Below, piece after piece: positions 1-11,925 of a stretch of 64,000 nucleotides of DNA. How positions within the stretch are numbered: the stretch's first letter is position 1; each line of letters opens with the position of its first letter. Both the position numbers and the translations under genes were made by a program. The stretch is from Tomocerus qinae. Taxonomy: Eukaryota > Arthropoda > Collembola > Entomobryomorpha > Tomoceridae. The stretch is from the NCBI GenBank assembly GCA_020055645.1, contig CM034547.1:5270001-5334000 (forward strand), written 5' to 3'. A model generated the notes under the pieces. It was not told the DNA's origin, searched no databases, and saw only the letters and a program-made list of their open reading frames with translations.

Positions 1-96
1 TTGGTAATCTATGGAAATCGGAAATAGTCAAATGTAAATGCATAAAGTCGTATCGTGAGTTCATACTTGAGTTCAGCTCTCAGTTACCTTCAGACA

Positions 97-668
97 ATGG
101 CCGAGTCTTCACATAAGTACGTTTCCCAAACTCTAAACAAGATAACCCACAAACTAGCCCGAAATGGGTATGCATACAGTCTACGAAACACAGTTAAAGG
201 GAAAAAATATTGGTATTGTATTGAAAGAGACAAATGTGTAGCATCTGTAATTGAGAGTGATGGTGTTTTCAGTTGTGGTCATAAGGGTTGGCTAGACGAA
301 AATTTCCACAGTAGTCATACACCTCACAGTGACAAGTTTTCTACGAATGTCATTAAAGGCAGATACAAACAAGTGGCAATTAACAACCCTTTGAAGTGCA
401 CTGGTGAAATCTATGATAAAGGTGAAAACGGAAAACATTAGGTGAAAACGAGGCATACCAGCCTTTACTTCCAAGTGAGGACGTTGTTAAACGGCTAATC
501 AGACGTCATAAAAGACATCCATTTTCTTTTAATGATCCAAAAAGAAAAATAGAGTTGGAGGTTCCTAAACACATGCAGTTCACGCTGAAGCACGAGAGAT
601 TTTTACAATTTGATTCCGAAGACCATAAAAGAATTTTGGTTTTACATGACATGCAATTGTATTGCTGA
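97..668 (+). pseudogene. FLYWCH/MULE-type transposase fragment, disrupted
   Basis: A reading frame from ATG 97 encodes a FLYWCH-type zinc-binding module (YAYSL, then YWYC, then DKC, then a paired His region SSHTPH) and stops at 439-441. The next frame, from 441 to the TGA at 666-668, continues with text typical of the segment between the FLYWCH finger and the transposase core of MULE-derived proteins (LPSEDVVKRLIRRHKRHP, then FLQFDSEDHKRIL). The break falls at a 20-bp insertion whose 10-bp start, GGTGAAAACG, occurs at 421-430 and again at 441-450; without it the two halves share one frame. The catalytic transposase core is missing. Family assignment comes from motif resemblance only. It is probably a dead Mutator-like element or a host gene derived from one. 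Confidence 0.6.
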
Positions 669-683
669 CCCAATAAAAGTTAC

Positions 684-784
684 TTTTGCCAATTTATCCA
701 CAGCGTTTTGCCATTTTATCCACAGGCCTTTTGCCAATTTGATCATAGGTCATTTGCCAATTTGACTTTTGCCAAAATGACGGG
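684..784 (+). repeat. Degenerate ~22-bp tandem repeats beside the MULE fragment
   Basis: Five imperfect units each begin TTTTGCC or TTTGCC and continue roughly as AATTTATCCACAG. They start near 684, 706, 729, 753 and 767. They begin just past the stop codon of the transposase fragment, so they could be part of a subterminal or terminal repeat of that element. A similar run of TTTTGCCAAAA-like words lies near 32600-32665. Confidence 0.5.
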
Positions 785-2556
785 CATCCTGTGAGATAAA
801 TAAAATCCTAAAAACTCTTTTACATATTTAAATTTTCATTTTGTTTATTTTTATTTAGAATGAATTTAATAATTTGATTTTAGAGAATATAGTTTAGTAA
901 CTATTTTGTCTAAATGGTAATTTGGTAATTAAATATCCGAAACCTTATCATAAGCAAAATAATTGGCCATTGTCACTGTACTGTGTCACTACCTGATTGT
1001 AACAATAAGTATGTGGAGATAAACAGAGAGAGATCAGCAGATGACAACAATGCATGGATATTATTGTTAAGTAAGTTAAAGTATACAGAGATAACATATG
1101 ATTATGTATCTAAATGATAATGTAGGGCACTAGAGGAAAGGGGATGAGTTTTATTACTTGTTTAATAGCTATAGGCAGTGCATGTGCACTTTCTTTGGTT
1201 ACATTAGAGATTGGTATTGATAAGGACGCAGAAACATAGCAGGAGACGATACGTAGACTGGAGTAGTATAAGATAATGATAAATCAAGTTTGATTAAATC
1301 AACTTGTGCATTTTTTATTGGGAATATTAGCATAATATATCGAGATTGATAGAGAATGGCATATTTTTTGGTTGATTGAGTTTTATGCGGATGCCACTTT
1401 GTCTCAAACAATGATATCTAAATTGTTCTATTTTTTCCAATGCATTGTATATTATTTTTTGAGGGGTGCGTTTTAAAGTGAATAATAAGCCAGCCTTACG
1501 AAACATACAATTACCAAATAGGTATAGGAATAAATCAAGAACAAAAGTTGCCTGAATAATTTGGTTAGTGATGTAATAAAGTTGAGAATTGCAGATGGAA
1601 AAGCAAGGTCTGCCACAATGATAGAAAAATGATAAGACAAGAGTGTAAGGTCAATTATAAAGTTGCAATTGCAGATTCCTTTGATTCGTTCCGGTGTAGG
1701 ATGTGGCCCAGTGCTAGGTATTTATTTCTAAACGAGAATGTTCATCCCGAAATTCTGGTTTTTGGTGGACAACCACACCCAAAACGAAAAGAGCTGGCCG
1801 GAGGGAAGAATTCTCTAGGTCAAATGTCTTTTAGGACGAGTTCTCCAGACAATGTGCTGTATCATCGCTAGGCCCAACCCACTCGTACAACCTTCATTAT
1901 CCATCCACTCCTGCTAATTGCTCCACTCTATGTGGGCTTCAGCCAGTTCCTCTTTTCCAGCAAAAAATCTTCATTTGTGAGAAGAAGTCTTGAGAAACAT
2001 GTAATTACTGTCACCGAAAAAAATGTCACTTTGTTTATAGTGCTCTGTGCGAACACGCCAGCAAGACCAGGTCAATAGAAACACAAGGTCAAATCAACAT
2101 CGTGATTATGCACTAAAGAACAAACACAACTCTGTAATTACCTCCACACAATTTAATATCATTTTTCTTAAACACTTATAAATATCATTAAAAACACTCC
2201 TAATTATTATTTACATTTATAATAACAACTAATTGATTACTAATCAACAAGCTCCAATTATTTCTCAAAATACTTTTTATTTCATTAGAACCATCTTATA
2301 TACATCTGGCTATATTGGGTTGGGACGCCAGTCATAAAAAGTTGATCTAGGAAACCCTGGGAAAATACTACTAAAGTTAATTATTATAATACCTAATCCC
2401 TTTTTAAAGGTTACACAAGAAGGTAGGTCAGGTTTTTTTCAATAACAAAAATTATTCATGATGAATTTTATTAGAAAATTATAATTTATTATTATGCACT
2501 ACTATTTATATTGTTCATTTTTGCTACGGTTATCATAATTTATAGTCTGTCTGATA
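785..2556. other. Intergenic, no supported gene
   Basis: AT-rich sequence. A short open frame at 1629-1871 has no recognisable motif and no convincing splice context. It lies in a slightly GC-richer patch (about 1680-2100), which could be an old repeat or an untranslated exon. Confidence 0.4.
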
Positions 2557-4254
2557 TTATATACTAACTAATATCTTAATAGTCGCTCGAGTGAGACTTC
2601 GGGCAAACTTAAGAATACTTGTTTTGGAGACTTTTGAAACATTCCCTATTTTGAAGGAGACGGGCTTGAAAGAATTCTTGAATTTTTTCATGTACAATTG
2701 GGAGAATTTATTTTTGGACTGGAAATATTTGAGGGAGTGTGTAATGGCATTGATTCGGTGAGTGACGGAGTACATGAGCTTGAAAACCAACGTCCAGATA
2801 GTCATCATGCTTACTGACCAGCTGAGAAACATGAATATTTCCAGAAAACCCAGTTTCTTGTGATGTTTAATGACTAGGACATTCGAGGCGATAATGCTGC
2901 GGTACACTAGAGATTGGAGTGGAAGGAGACGAAACCGCAATATCTCCACGCGAGGAATTATGTACACATTCAATGTCATCAGTTGCCCAACGAGTATTTT
3001 AGGTCGTGATCGTACGATCGAAAATGATTGATACTCAGAACGCCCCAACCTACCAAAGTTACAGAATATACATTAAAAATACATGTCCAGAATCTTCAAA
3101 ATCCTTTTGTCTGAACATACTGAAATTTATATTTGACAGATTCTTATCTAGTAGGAATTAATTATAGTCGGTCAGTCGACATAACAGCATGTTGCATTTT
3201 GCATTGCGTCAGCTAAGATTATATCAAGACATGCTAACATGTATTAAAACTACCTGTATAGTCTTCAAGGCTTATTAAGCTGTCATTTTAATAAATAGTT
3301 TAATTAATTTTTGATGGGATTCTGAACACTTTAATTTCTTCGCACTAACTGTTTCAAATATTATGTCTAACTTGGCTAAATACTAGTATTTGATATTCAA
3401 TTAAAATATTCTTTAACATGTAAGTTATAGATTAGACAACATAAAATGAAGTTAAACTAAAATCTGTCTGTTTTTGAGTAAATTGAATATTTTAAAGTTA
3501 TTTTAGATTTACTGTAATTCCTTGCCAATTGTCTGTACTCCAAGATATTCCATTATAGGATAAGTCATCATGAAAATCCCAGCTGACCAAAGACTTGCAA
3601 ATTGCCAAAAGAATGTTAGCCCTACAATAAAGGCTACGAATTTGAATTTGAGTGCTTCGGGCAATGCTCCGTAAGGAAACGTTTTTTCGTCGTACACAAC
3701 GCAATAAAATGCAGTCATGACTATTGGTGAGATTACTGCACAGTTATTTGCTAATGTTAGTATTAGTTGCAAGGATTGATTTTCGATTGGCTTTTGACAA
3801 TATTGATCTGTAAAAAGAATACCAAGTATAATTTTTTTTGCAAAATCAGTAAACAATTTGTTATTCTGAAAACTTACCTACCGTCAAATTTTTTGACAAT
3901 ATACATCAGCTGATTTGACATTAGAGTAACCAAATCCCCATCCATAAGGACAATCCAAGGGACAAAGCTGCCCACCCAGAACATGCAGGATACTAGGAAG
4001 GTGAGTGAATAAGTGTACGACGGACCTTCATCCCGAATGTAAAGAATGACAACTTGGACAGAGAAATAAATAGACAGACAAACCCATACCAAATAAGTGG
4101 TTAAAAATTTAAATTTCGTTTTCAAACTCGCAGATTGGGTGAGAACATATTCAAACATTCCCCGTTGAACATTCCAAACAATCGGCAGTGACCCACAAAA
4201 GTGTGCATATCTTACTAAGAATATCAAACTGTCCATAGTATGCTTTGAGTACAT
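2557..4254 (-). CDS. Chemoreceptor-like multi-pass membrane protein
   Basis: Three-exon model: 4254-3882, 3807-3513 and 3049-2557, joined by GT-AG introns with frame kept across both junctions, giving 386 aa. That is the usual length of arthropod gustatory or odorant receptor-like proteins. Six or seven hydrophobic segments are visible: two in exon 1 (about residues 46-75 and 82-105), two in exon 2, and two or three in exon 3 around LVGQLMTLNVYIIP and IFMFLSWSVSMMTIWTLV. The C-terminus is basic (SFKPVSFKIG, then SILKFARSLTRATIKILVSI) and lacks the TYhhhhhQF signature seen in the gene at 13366, so this is either a divergent receptor or another 7TM family. The start at 4254 is the first ATG of the frame; M7 is an alternative. 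The ligand cannot be inferred. Confidence 0.72.
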
Positions 4255-6066
4255 TGTGATTTGTATTTTTGACCATGCACGGAAAAAAGATTGATCAAAT
4301 AAAAATTTCCCTTCTCCACTACGAATAACGCAGAAATAATAATTTTTGTTAAATAATTAATTGATTGTAACTAACTGTAATGCATTATTTAGTACTACTT
4401 CAATATCATGCAATATGCCATTTGTCACTTTGTCACTATGTACCTGAACAAATGAAAACTGGCATATTCATGCAACTACATTCAATTTACAACTTTACAG
4501 GTAGGTACATACTCATATCAGGCACTGAAATCCTTTGGCTGGAAATATGTTTACTTACTTGTACAGTTTCAAGTTTGGAAAATGGATAAGATCAATTCAA
4601 TTGGCCTAATAATTTTCTTAACCCTGGATGGACGGTTTGATTATTTTTAAAAGTATATTGAGAAGTGAAAGAGAAAAGTGTGGTTGGGAAATAAACTGAA
4701 ATTGATGCTTATTATCAACAGCTTGATCTTATGGTTGCAAATTGTAACCTCAAAATATAATAGTAGCTAGATAAAAACAAATCGAGGAGCCTTATTTGCA
4801 TATCCTGTATAATTAGAACGCAAGAAACTTATTTAACCTTATTTGCAACACAAACAGTTGTTTAAATAATGCAAAAGCTTTTATAGTTGATTTCAAAAAA
4901 TAAGTGAAATTGCGGCTAATAATGATGTCCCAATAAATGTCTCAATAGATGGCCTATAATAAAATAATTTTTTAAAAGGGAAACTGATCGCAAATCGCAT
5001 TTTAACATCAATATTTGTTGTAGAATGGCGAAATATAGATCTAGTCACTAGTAAATCTGCATGCTTTTAATTATGCATTTGCATTGAATGCTTTGAACTC
5101 ACTTAAAATTAATAGTTGTGTTATGATTTTAGAAACACATTCCATTCTAAGACTAAACATCAGAACAGAACAGCGTAGATTGCATGATCAGCTGTAAAAG
5201 TAAAAATCAGTTACTAATTAATTATTTAGAAAAAGATATTCTGTACACAGACAATCTAATCGTCTCGTCGTCTGCTTTTATTTTTTAAAAGTTCTAAAAT
5301 TCTCGAGTACATAAATCAATCGCAGAAAGAAAAAAAAGACGAGTGCATAGATAGTTAAATAGCAAGTGCATCAATTGAATATGAACAACATGCTTTTAAT
5401 AGAGTAAAAATATGGAAGCAGAAGGCAAAGAAGTAGCTTGTTTGTTAACAATGCCAAAATCATAAAACTTTTGTTAAAGTCAAGATTATTAAATGCTAAT
5501 TGATTCCTAGTCAAGTATGTAAATCATGCTCTAATTGTTTGTAGCAAAAACAGATTATTTGTTTAAAAATGAAACTAGTGTAAATGTATGAGGTCTACCG
5601 CTTTATTACCCACATACTTTTTCGTATGCAATTTCCATGTTTGTTACATACACACGCACGTGCTGCATTTATTGTGCTCTAGAAAAGCAACAGAGACTTA
5701 TTATTACCAGACCAAAAACTGCCAATTGCTATTTGAATTGCTACCTTTTTGGAATTGCTACCTTTTATTTCTTCATCGCAATTTTACAAAAAATGGTTTT
5801 CTTGCACCAATATCGCAATAACCTCCTTCTAATGTCATGTATGTATAATTCTGATGTGATTTAAGGCTGTCTCGGATACTGCCGATAGTTTTATACATCG
5901 TGACGCAAACTGAACTGGTTTCTTCGATTGACATCTTTTTTTTTGCCTTCAAGGTTTATTTCCACGACGTCATAGATTTTACAAGAAAAATTATGTCCGG
6001 AGAGTGTAGGGCTTTACTTTGAACGTTTTATTGAAACTTTTAAAAAATTGACTTTTTAAACTAGGG

Positions 6067-6327
6067 CAGACATGGCACTTAAAATATTTTTCGGAAATAT
6101 TTCACGCCCAATTTCCTTGGAAAGTGAAATATTTGAAATAAATAAAATAAATACGATACATGCATTTATTTCAAAAATTTCAATAAATTTAATTTGAAAT
6201 AAATAGAACGCGCATGCGTGTACACAAGCACATTTAATTTATTTCAAACGTTTCATTCATTTATTTTAAATATTTCATTTTCCAAGAAAAATTCATTCCT
6301 TGAAATAAGAAATTAATGTCATGTCTG
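6067..6327. mobile_element. MITE-like inverted-repeat element (CAGACATG ends)
   Basis: The left end reads CAGACATGGCACTTAAAATA and the right end, reverse-complemented, starts CAGACATGACATTAATTTCT. The arms remain alignable for about 75 bp; the inner parts share CTTGGAAA, TGAAATATTT and AAATAAAT. No coding capacity. The flanking 8-mers, aactaggg and agtaagga, are only loosely similar, so a target-site duplication is uncertain. CAG-initiated ends and 261 bp length are compatible with a non-autonomous hAT-type element. Confidence 0.55.
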
Positions 6328-8113
6328 AGTAAGGAATATGACTACCCAATGCAATTTTAATATTTTGCTGTTGAAAACAAAAATTAACATGTCTACAATT
6401 AAAAAAAACGAAAATTGAAGATGAGAAATAGCCCTATACCTTCAAAGGCCAATACAATACATTGATCGCGATCTCAGCGAGCTTATTTGAGTAAATAATT
6501 TCATGAAAGTCTTTATGGTCATGATATTTTCACATTTTATGTACCATACTTATTAAATATTTGGGGTAACTAATCTCAAAATTTCCCTCAAAAATAGAGC
6601 GTGAAATTCTGTAGAAGAATTATTTTTTTTCATACAAGACATTCTTAAATTTCATTACATGCACAAAGTATTGGCCACTATACCCACTGAAAGGGAGATA
6701 TAAATGTTTTTCTTATCGTTGTGTGTATGACAGCCTTAACAATGTTCATAAACAGCAGCTTTTAACACTTTATGAATTTTTAAACTATAAAATGAAGATT
6801 ATATTGAAATGTTAATGATGCATAAATAAAGTTGCAATAAACAATATTATATAGGGAAGTGTCTCAACAGATGGAAATGTATAGCTAGGAGCAGAAGGCG
6901 GGTTCTGCTGTCGTAATCCCTATTTTTGCTAATACATAGAGTAGTAGACTGGCTACTAGTTAACAAAATATAATAGTTCCAGTTTCCCGATGAAGCGCCT
7001 GCATGAATAAAAGTTATTTTTGGCTACTGGGACAGGAAACTCGTCTGCTAACAATAAAATGAACAAGTTGGGAGTGCAATGCAACTTGAGTCGTCTATAG
7101 TCTATATCCATGTAAACTAGATTCGCGTATATAATATCAATATCTTACTAAATAAGAAACAACACGCACTTAAGTGTAGTGTGCAAGTCAATAGTGCTAA
7201 TCAGTGTCATCGTCATTTGCGTATCTTGTTCACCTTAAAGCTATAGTCCCTATACTCTTTATAATCCTTTCTATAGCTATTAGGAGCAGTCGCTAATAAC
7301 CTTCTCCACTTTTACAACGTACTTAAATTATTTATTTCTCAAGTGACTTATAGCCAGGTAGCTATCTACAATTTTTACTATCTATTTTTATTACTCATCG
7401 GCAATAATAAATCTATTCTATTTTAAATCCGCAATTTTTAGTGCATAATAAATGGACAGACCCTTAGACGATAGACATACTTTGTATAAATATACTTGAT
7501 ATACTCAAATCCAATGTTTTAACAATTTGTACTTACAATATACATATGCAATGCAATGCACTGATGTCAATCTACTATTAGGCAACCCGCCAACAAAGAC
7601 AAGACATTTTACCACCCAGTTCGTCGGATGTGCAAAACTGGATAAAAATAAAATACTTTAAAAATATTAAAATTATTTTATTTTCTTTTAAAATGCAAAT
7701 TTCAAATAAAAATCCAAAAATGTTTGTATTTTGGTAAACCCCGAAAAATTGGAAGTGACATTAGCCCTGGCATTTATTACGTGTCGTTTGCATTTGGCAG
7801 TGAGACAGGGAAAAAGTACCTGCGTACGATTTTTGTCTTTTCGTCTCATTTGAACATAGTAAATCCGAATCATGATGTCATCCCATTCAAACTAAGTCAG
7901 TAGTGTAGTAGTCAATTCTGTGAATACGTGTGTCTCTCTCCGATGTCTGCCTTCCATTTTTTCCCTCACTTGCATACAATTGCAATCACCCACAGATAAA
8001 TCTTGATCCATACCTCGTATTTCACCCACAATTATTCGACTCACTAATTTCTGTCATGCATTCTACTCTTCCTCCAATTTAAATCCCCCCTCCAGTATTT
8101 TTTAAATCACAAT

Positions 8114-8133
8114 AATAAATAAATAAATAAATT
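8114..8133. repeat. AAAT-type microsatellite
   Basis: About five tandem AAAT units in an AT-rich intergenic stretch; no further significance seen. Confidence 0.7.
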
Positions 8134-9068
8134 ATAAATTCACACTTCTCTGTCTGATCTCAATTTTAATTTCGTGGAAGAACTGTGGATCTGTTTTTAT
8201 TTTTAATTTCAGGAATTGAAAGTGAATTCGACGACTCATTTGCAACATCTGCCAAAATTTATTTTCCTATCGTGTTCTTATTAATTATAAATTGTAATTC
8301 AATGATGCTGTAAGATCGCAGTGTAGAGTGTAGACGTACAGAAGCGTAACATTTCAACTTGGCTGTTAGACCGTGGAGTCTGCCATATCCAACTTTTTAA
8401 GTGCGGCCAAGTGTACGAAGTGATATTAAGTCTATTAAAATGTGTTGGCCAACGTTCCGGGGAGCTGCTTATATGGCATCTAGCATTTTCATAGTATTTT
8501 ATTGTTCCTCTCATTTTTATACAATTTAAATAATATATTCTATAACTTAATAATCTAACATAACAAATAGAATAACGACGAAAATGGCAAATTCTTGGAT
8601 AAATCTGAAGCCTGGGTTTCGAGTTTTACATTTTTAGTCCGTCTTTCCCACGAATTTTAGATAAAATCCGTCAGCTGTGTTTCAAAATGTTTTTAGAAAC
8701 TTTCTTACACTCATTTCTTTCTTTTCTGCACGAACATTCTGTCTGGCATGTAAATCCTTTACCTTTATGGCTTTTAAATGTTAAACTATAGTTACTATTA
8801 TAATAATTCATATTGCTGTATATATAGTCAACAAAACGATTTTCTAAGTTTTAATTTAAAATTCTCCAGAAGTATTTATCATTGTAGTCTGAAATATAAA
8901 CATAACCGAAATAACCGACGAGCCATTTATTATTCTTGCAAGATAAAGTTGGGACTTGATTACAATCTGAGATCTAATTAAATATTAAAAGTATAATTTG
9001 GTTAATTATAAGAAGATAATATCTTATACAATTTGATATAGTATCGTGGTATCCAGGTGGTCTTTAAC

Positions 9069-10345
9069 ATGGCATCTTCCTTTATAACGGGACTGGTAAG
9101 CTATTCATCTCAATATACATTTAAAATTCATATTATAGAGTTCATTATACTGCAGGCTATTTTTTCTGTATAAGAATGGTTGCAATAATGTGGTCCATGT
9201 GGTTCTAATCTACCTAATTACTGATTTTATGTCCTACATCTAGAAAGTAACGTACTTGCCAATTTCACATGTTGAAGAATACCTTTTACAGCTCATCTAT
9301 TTTATTCCACTATTCACAACCAGCAGTTTTGCTTTATTGGGCGTAGAAAGCGTAAGAATTCTCTCATTGTTACAATATATTATCAACACAAGCAATAAAA
9401 TCCTTAAACTAAGAATTTTTCAAAAAAACCAAATTTTTAATAGTTCATTTAGATCAAATTAGTGTATAATCTTGGAAATGTGTCAAATACTTGTTTTATT
9501 TGTCATCGTCATTATTTGAAGCAATAGACTAATATTATAAGAATTAAATTTTACAATATTAAACATTTATGATGGAACGTGGAAGTTTTATTTTATTTAC
9601 CTTTTTAAATGTTTATTGATACATTTTTAAGGCTCGCTCTACTACTACTACTTACGAGGCAACTTGAGAATTAGGAGAGTCTAGTGTTTCTTATCACGTT
9701 AAATACAAAAATATGTTGCCTAGATTGACTTTCGCATTTTTAATTTGTTGTTAATTGATTTTTGCACAGGATTCACACAATTTTGTGTTATTTTCGACGG
9801 TGGCGCTGTCACTGACTCTTCTTCTTCGCTACAGTGCTGAATTGGCGTATATCTACGTTGTAAATTGGGATGCTTATCGATCTAAAACAGTTTGTCTGTC
9901 TTTCAACATGGCCTTTGACTTTTTGCTCATCCTCGTTCTGCTAGTCTACGTTCAGCACAAGCAAAAGGTGAAGCAGGAGATTCTTCTGGGTCTGATTGAA
10001 GAGCAGGAGAAAGAACAGATCGTGGTGACAGTTCCTAGCAAAGAGAAGCCGACGACTCTGGACAGACAGCCGACACTTCAACCGGAAGTCAATAGCCGTC
10101 CTGTAGGAGTAGGCATTGGCCAGGGATTCGGGGAGGGCGTGGCTATCCACTACCCGGTTAATCGCCAGATGGACATGCGCAGACTGGAGCGCCCGTTGCC
10201 GCCCATCCCGTCCTCGTATAAATCTTCTAAATCTCCCTCCGTCGTGTCTACTGATTTTGAAAGTGTTCCTTCTACTCCGTTGCCTCCGTGCCCTCCGAGG
10301 GGAGAATTCGCGCCCATTGCATCTCCCGACTACGACGACATCTGA
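9069..10345 (+). CDS. Orphan small multi-pass membrane protein with proline-rich tail
   Basis: Three-exon model: 9069-9095, 9244-9351 and 9770-10345, all in phase 0 with GT-AG borders; 236 aa. The ATG at 9069 is in a fair context (aacATGG). Three hydrophobic segments follow: YLLQLIYFIPLF and onward (about 18-40), FVLFSTVALSLTLLLRY (about 50-76) and MAFDFLLILVLLVYV (about 93-110). A charged linker rich in K, E and Q comes next, then a proline- and serine-rich tail with PLPPIPSS and PLPPCPPR, ending SPDYDDI. The tail could bind SH3 or WW domains; that is inference. I do not recognise the family. A donor-like AAG|GTGAAG inside exon 3 at 9967 would allow a different C-terminus (see 11165-11925). 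Confidence 0.65.
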
Positions 10346-10514
10346 ACTGCCATTTTGCTTTGTTTTTTAACATTTGGAAAAATTCAAAATTCTGTTACGC
10401 TTCGAAAATTTAATATGGAAATTGTTTGGTAAATATAACTTCAAACATTATTCCTAAATAAGGCATACCTTAATACCAAGTACTGTCAAAATTTCCCAAA
10501 AATTCGAATCTCGG

Positions 10515-10796
10515 ATTACAGGCAGTGTTCGGTGACCAGCCGGTTGGTTGGTTAAAATGGCGGGCCGGCTGGTTGAAATTCTTTGTTAGCCAGTGGCTAA
10601 AGTGGCCAAAATGGCTGAAATGGCCAAAAATAGTCAAATGGGGCTATGCGAACTGAGAAAATCATCCTTGATTTGGCGGGAAATTTGAAAAATCATATTT
10701 TTTTGGCCATTTTGGTCACTAGCCATTTCAGTCACTTTAGCCGGCTGGCTAGTCAAAATCATTTTTAGCCGGCTAAAATAGAACACTGATTACCGG
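10515..10796. mobile_element. hAT-type MITE with 8-bp target-site duplication
   Basis: The element spans 10523-10788 (266 bp). Its left end CAGTGTTC is mirrored by GAACACTG at the right end, and both arms carry AGCCGG-type words and copies of TGGCC/GGCCA motifs. The flanks ATTACAGG (10515-10522) and ATTACCGG (10789-10796) match at 7 of 8 bases. CAG-initiated termini plus an 8-bp duplication are the hallmark of the hAT superfamily. There is no transposase, so it is non-autonomous. The inside is full of short GGC/GCC palindromes and could fold into a long hairpin. Confidence 0.8.
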
Positions 10797-11164
10797 GGAC
10801 ATTTCCTTTAAGACTAACTGTCCTGACATTTGTCTCAACAAATTCCACGAATTTTCGACAGCTTGTAAGTCGTGAAACCACAGAAATCGTGAAACTTAAG
10901 CTTAATTAAATTGTTTTCGACAGTTTGTAAGTATTTCTGCCGTGAAAACTTAAGCTTTAAATTGTCTGATCGCAATCCAATCATCTTCAGATAAATTATC
11001 TTCAAAGACTTAATGATTTAACAACCAGTATTTGGAAAAAGTTTGGCAGCATTTGATAAAATATCTTTTTTCTAGTGCCTGGCTGAGGCACCCTTAAAAT
11101 ATATCTAAAAGTTTTAATGTTTTCAATCTTGGTAATATCCATTAATTTTATTTTCTGATTTCAG

Positions 11165-11925
11165 GGGAATATTTCACAGGAAGTATCAGGATTTGAGTCA
11201 ATTCAACTTCAAATGGAGACATTACATTCAGTTAAAGTCGGTCCACAAAGTTGGAATGCAATGCAGAGTTTTTCAGTAACTGGCTGGCTAATATTTTTTA
11301 TTTATTTGCTCATTACAGTAGTGACTCAATGCGCTAGGTATGTACACTGCATAACTCTTGCTATTTAATAAAAAAGTGACAAAATTAACATGCATATCAG
11401 TTCCTTATTAATAAATAAACAAGTTTGTAATTAAAAGCTATAAAATAATACAGACAGAAAAATAATGATTAGTTTATTCATGACAAATAGATAATAACAC
11501 GAAATGCAATGGAAATGTGTGGAAACTCTGAACGTTTGATCGACAAGTTTGTCAACTTGATGATTACTTTTAATTTTTCAATTTTTCCAGCTTCAACGCA
11601 TGTATATAATATAAATGAATGGATGAATTTACAAGAAGGTGAACCTTTTAATCCTTTTATTCACAATTGGTTAACTGCTACTTTGATTTCAAAAATTAAT
11701 TAGTGGTAGTCAAAGATTTTCATCTTTTTGGATTTTAGTTTCGTAGATGAAAATTGGTACAAAATGTGTAGCCAGTGGAAAAAATTTAATCCAAACGGAT
11801 ATTATTTTGCTATACAAACTTTTCCCGCATTTTTGCAGGTAGCTTATAGAATAGAATTAGCCGAAATAAAATCCGATTATAAAATGCAATCTGAGGAAGG
11901 GATGCATGGATGTTCAGATTTTTAA
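11165..11925 (+). other. Candidate exons, possibly an alternative 3' end of the gene at 9069
   Basis: A segment at 11165-11337 has a strong acceptor (tgatttcag) and donor (AG|GTATGT). It is open in phase 0 and encodes GNISQEVSGF... followed by a hydrophobic span, VTGWLIFFIYLLITVVTQC. It can be joined in frame to 11739-11925, which encodes FVDENWYKMCSQWKKFNPNG and runs to a stop after HGCSDF. No start codon with a clear upstream exon was found. The 5' phase (0) matches both exon 2 of the gene at 9069 (ending 9351) and an internal donor at 9967. A different frame at 11592-11703 is also open but does not fit the splice phases. Confidence 0.35.

Larger units (their letters stand above)
4255..9068. 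other. Long intergenic region with a MITE and simple repeats
   Basis: No gene can be supported. Open frames near 5588-5864, 7688-7873 and 8299-8514 are short, lack motifs and have poor splice context. The stretch contains the inverted-repeat element at 6067-6327 and an AAAT microsatellite at 8114-8133. The part just before 9069 should hold the promoter of the following gene, but no TATA box stands out. Confidence 0.5.

Noticed and set aside
1629-1871. 80-codon open frame on the plus strand
   Set aside because: No motif, no splice context and unremarkable composition; kept only as part of the intergenic note.
5588-5864. Two overlapping open frames
   Set aside because: Cysteine/tyrosine-rich low-complexity translation with no start context or partner exons; probably chance in AT-rich DNA.
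11509-11703. Open frame ending TATLISKIN
   Set aside because: Its only good acceptor (tttttccag) puts the join from the 11337 donor into a stop within a few codons.
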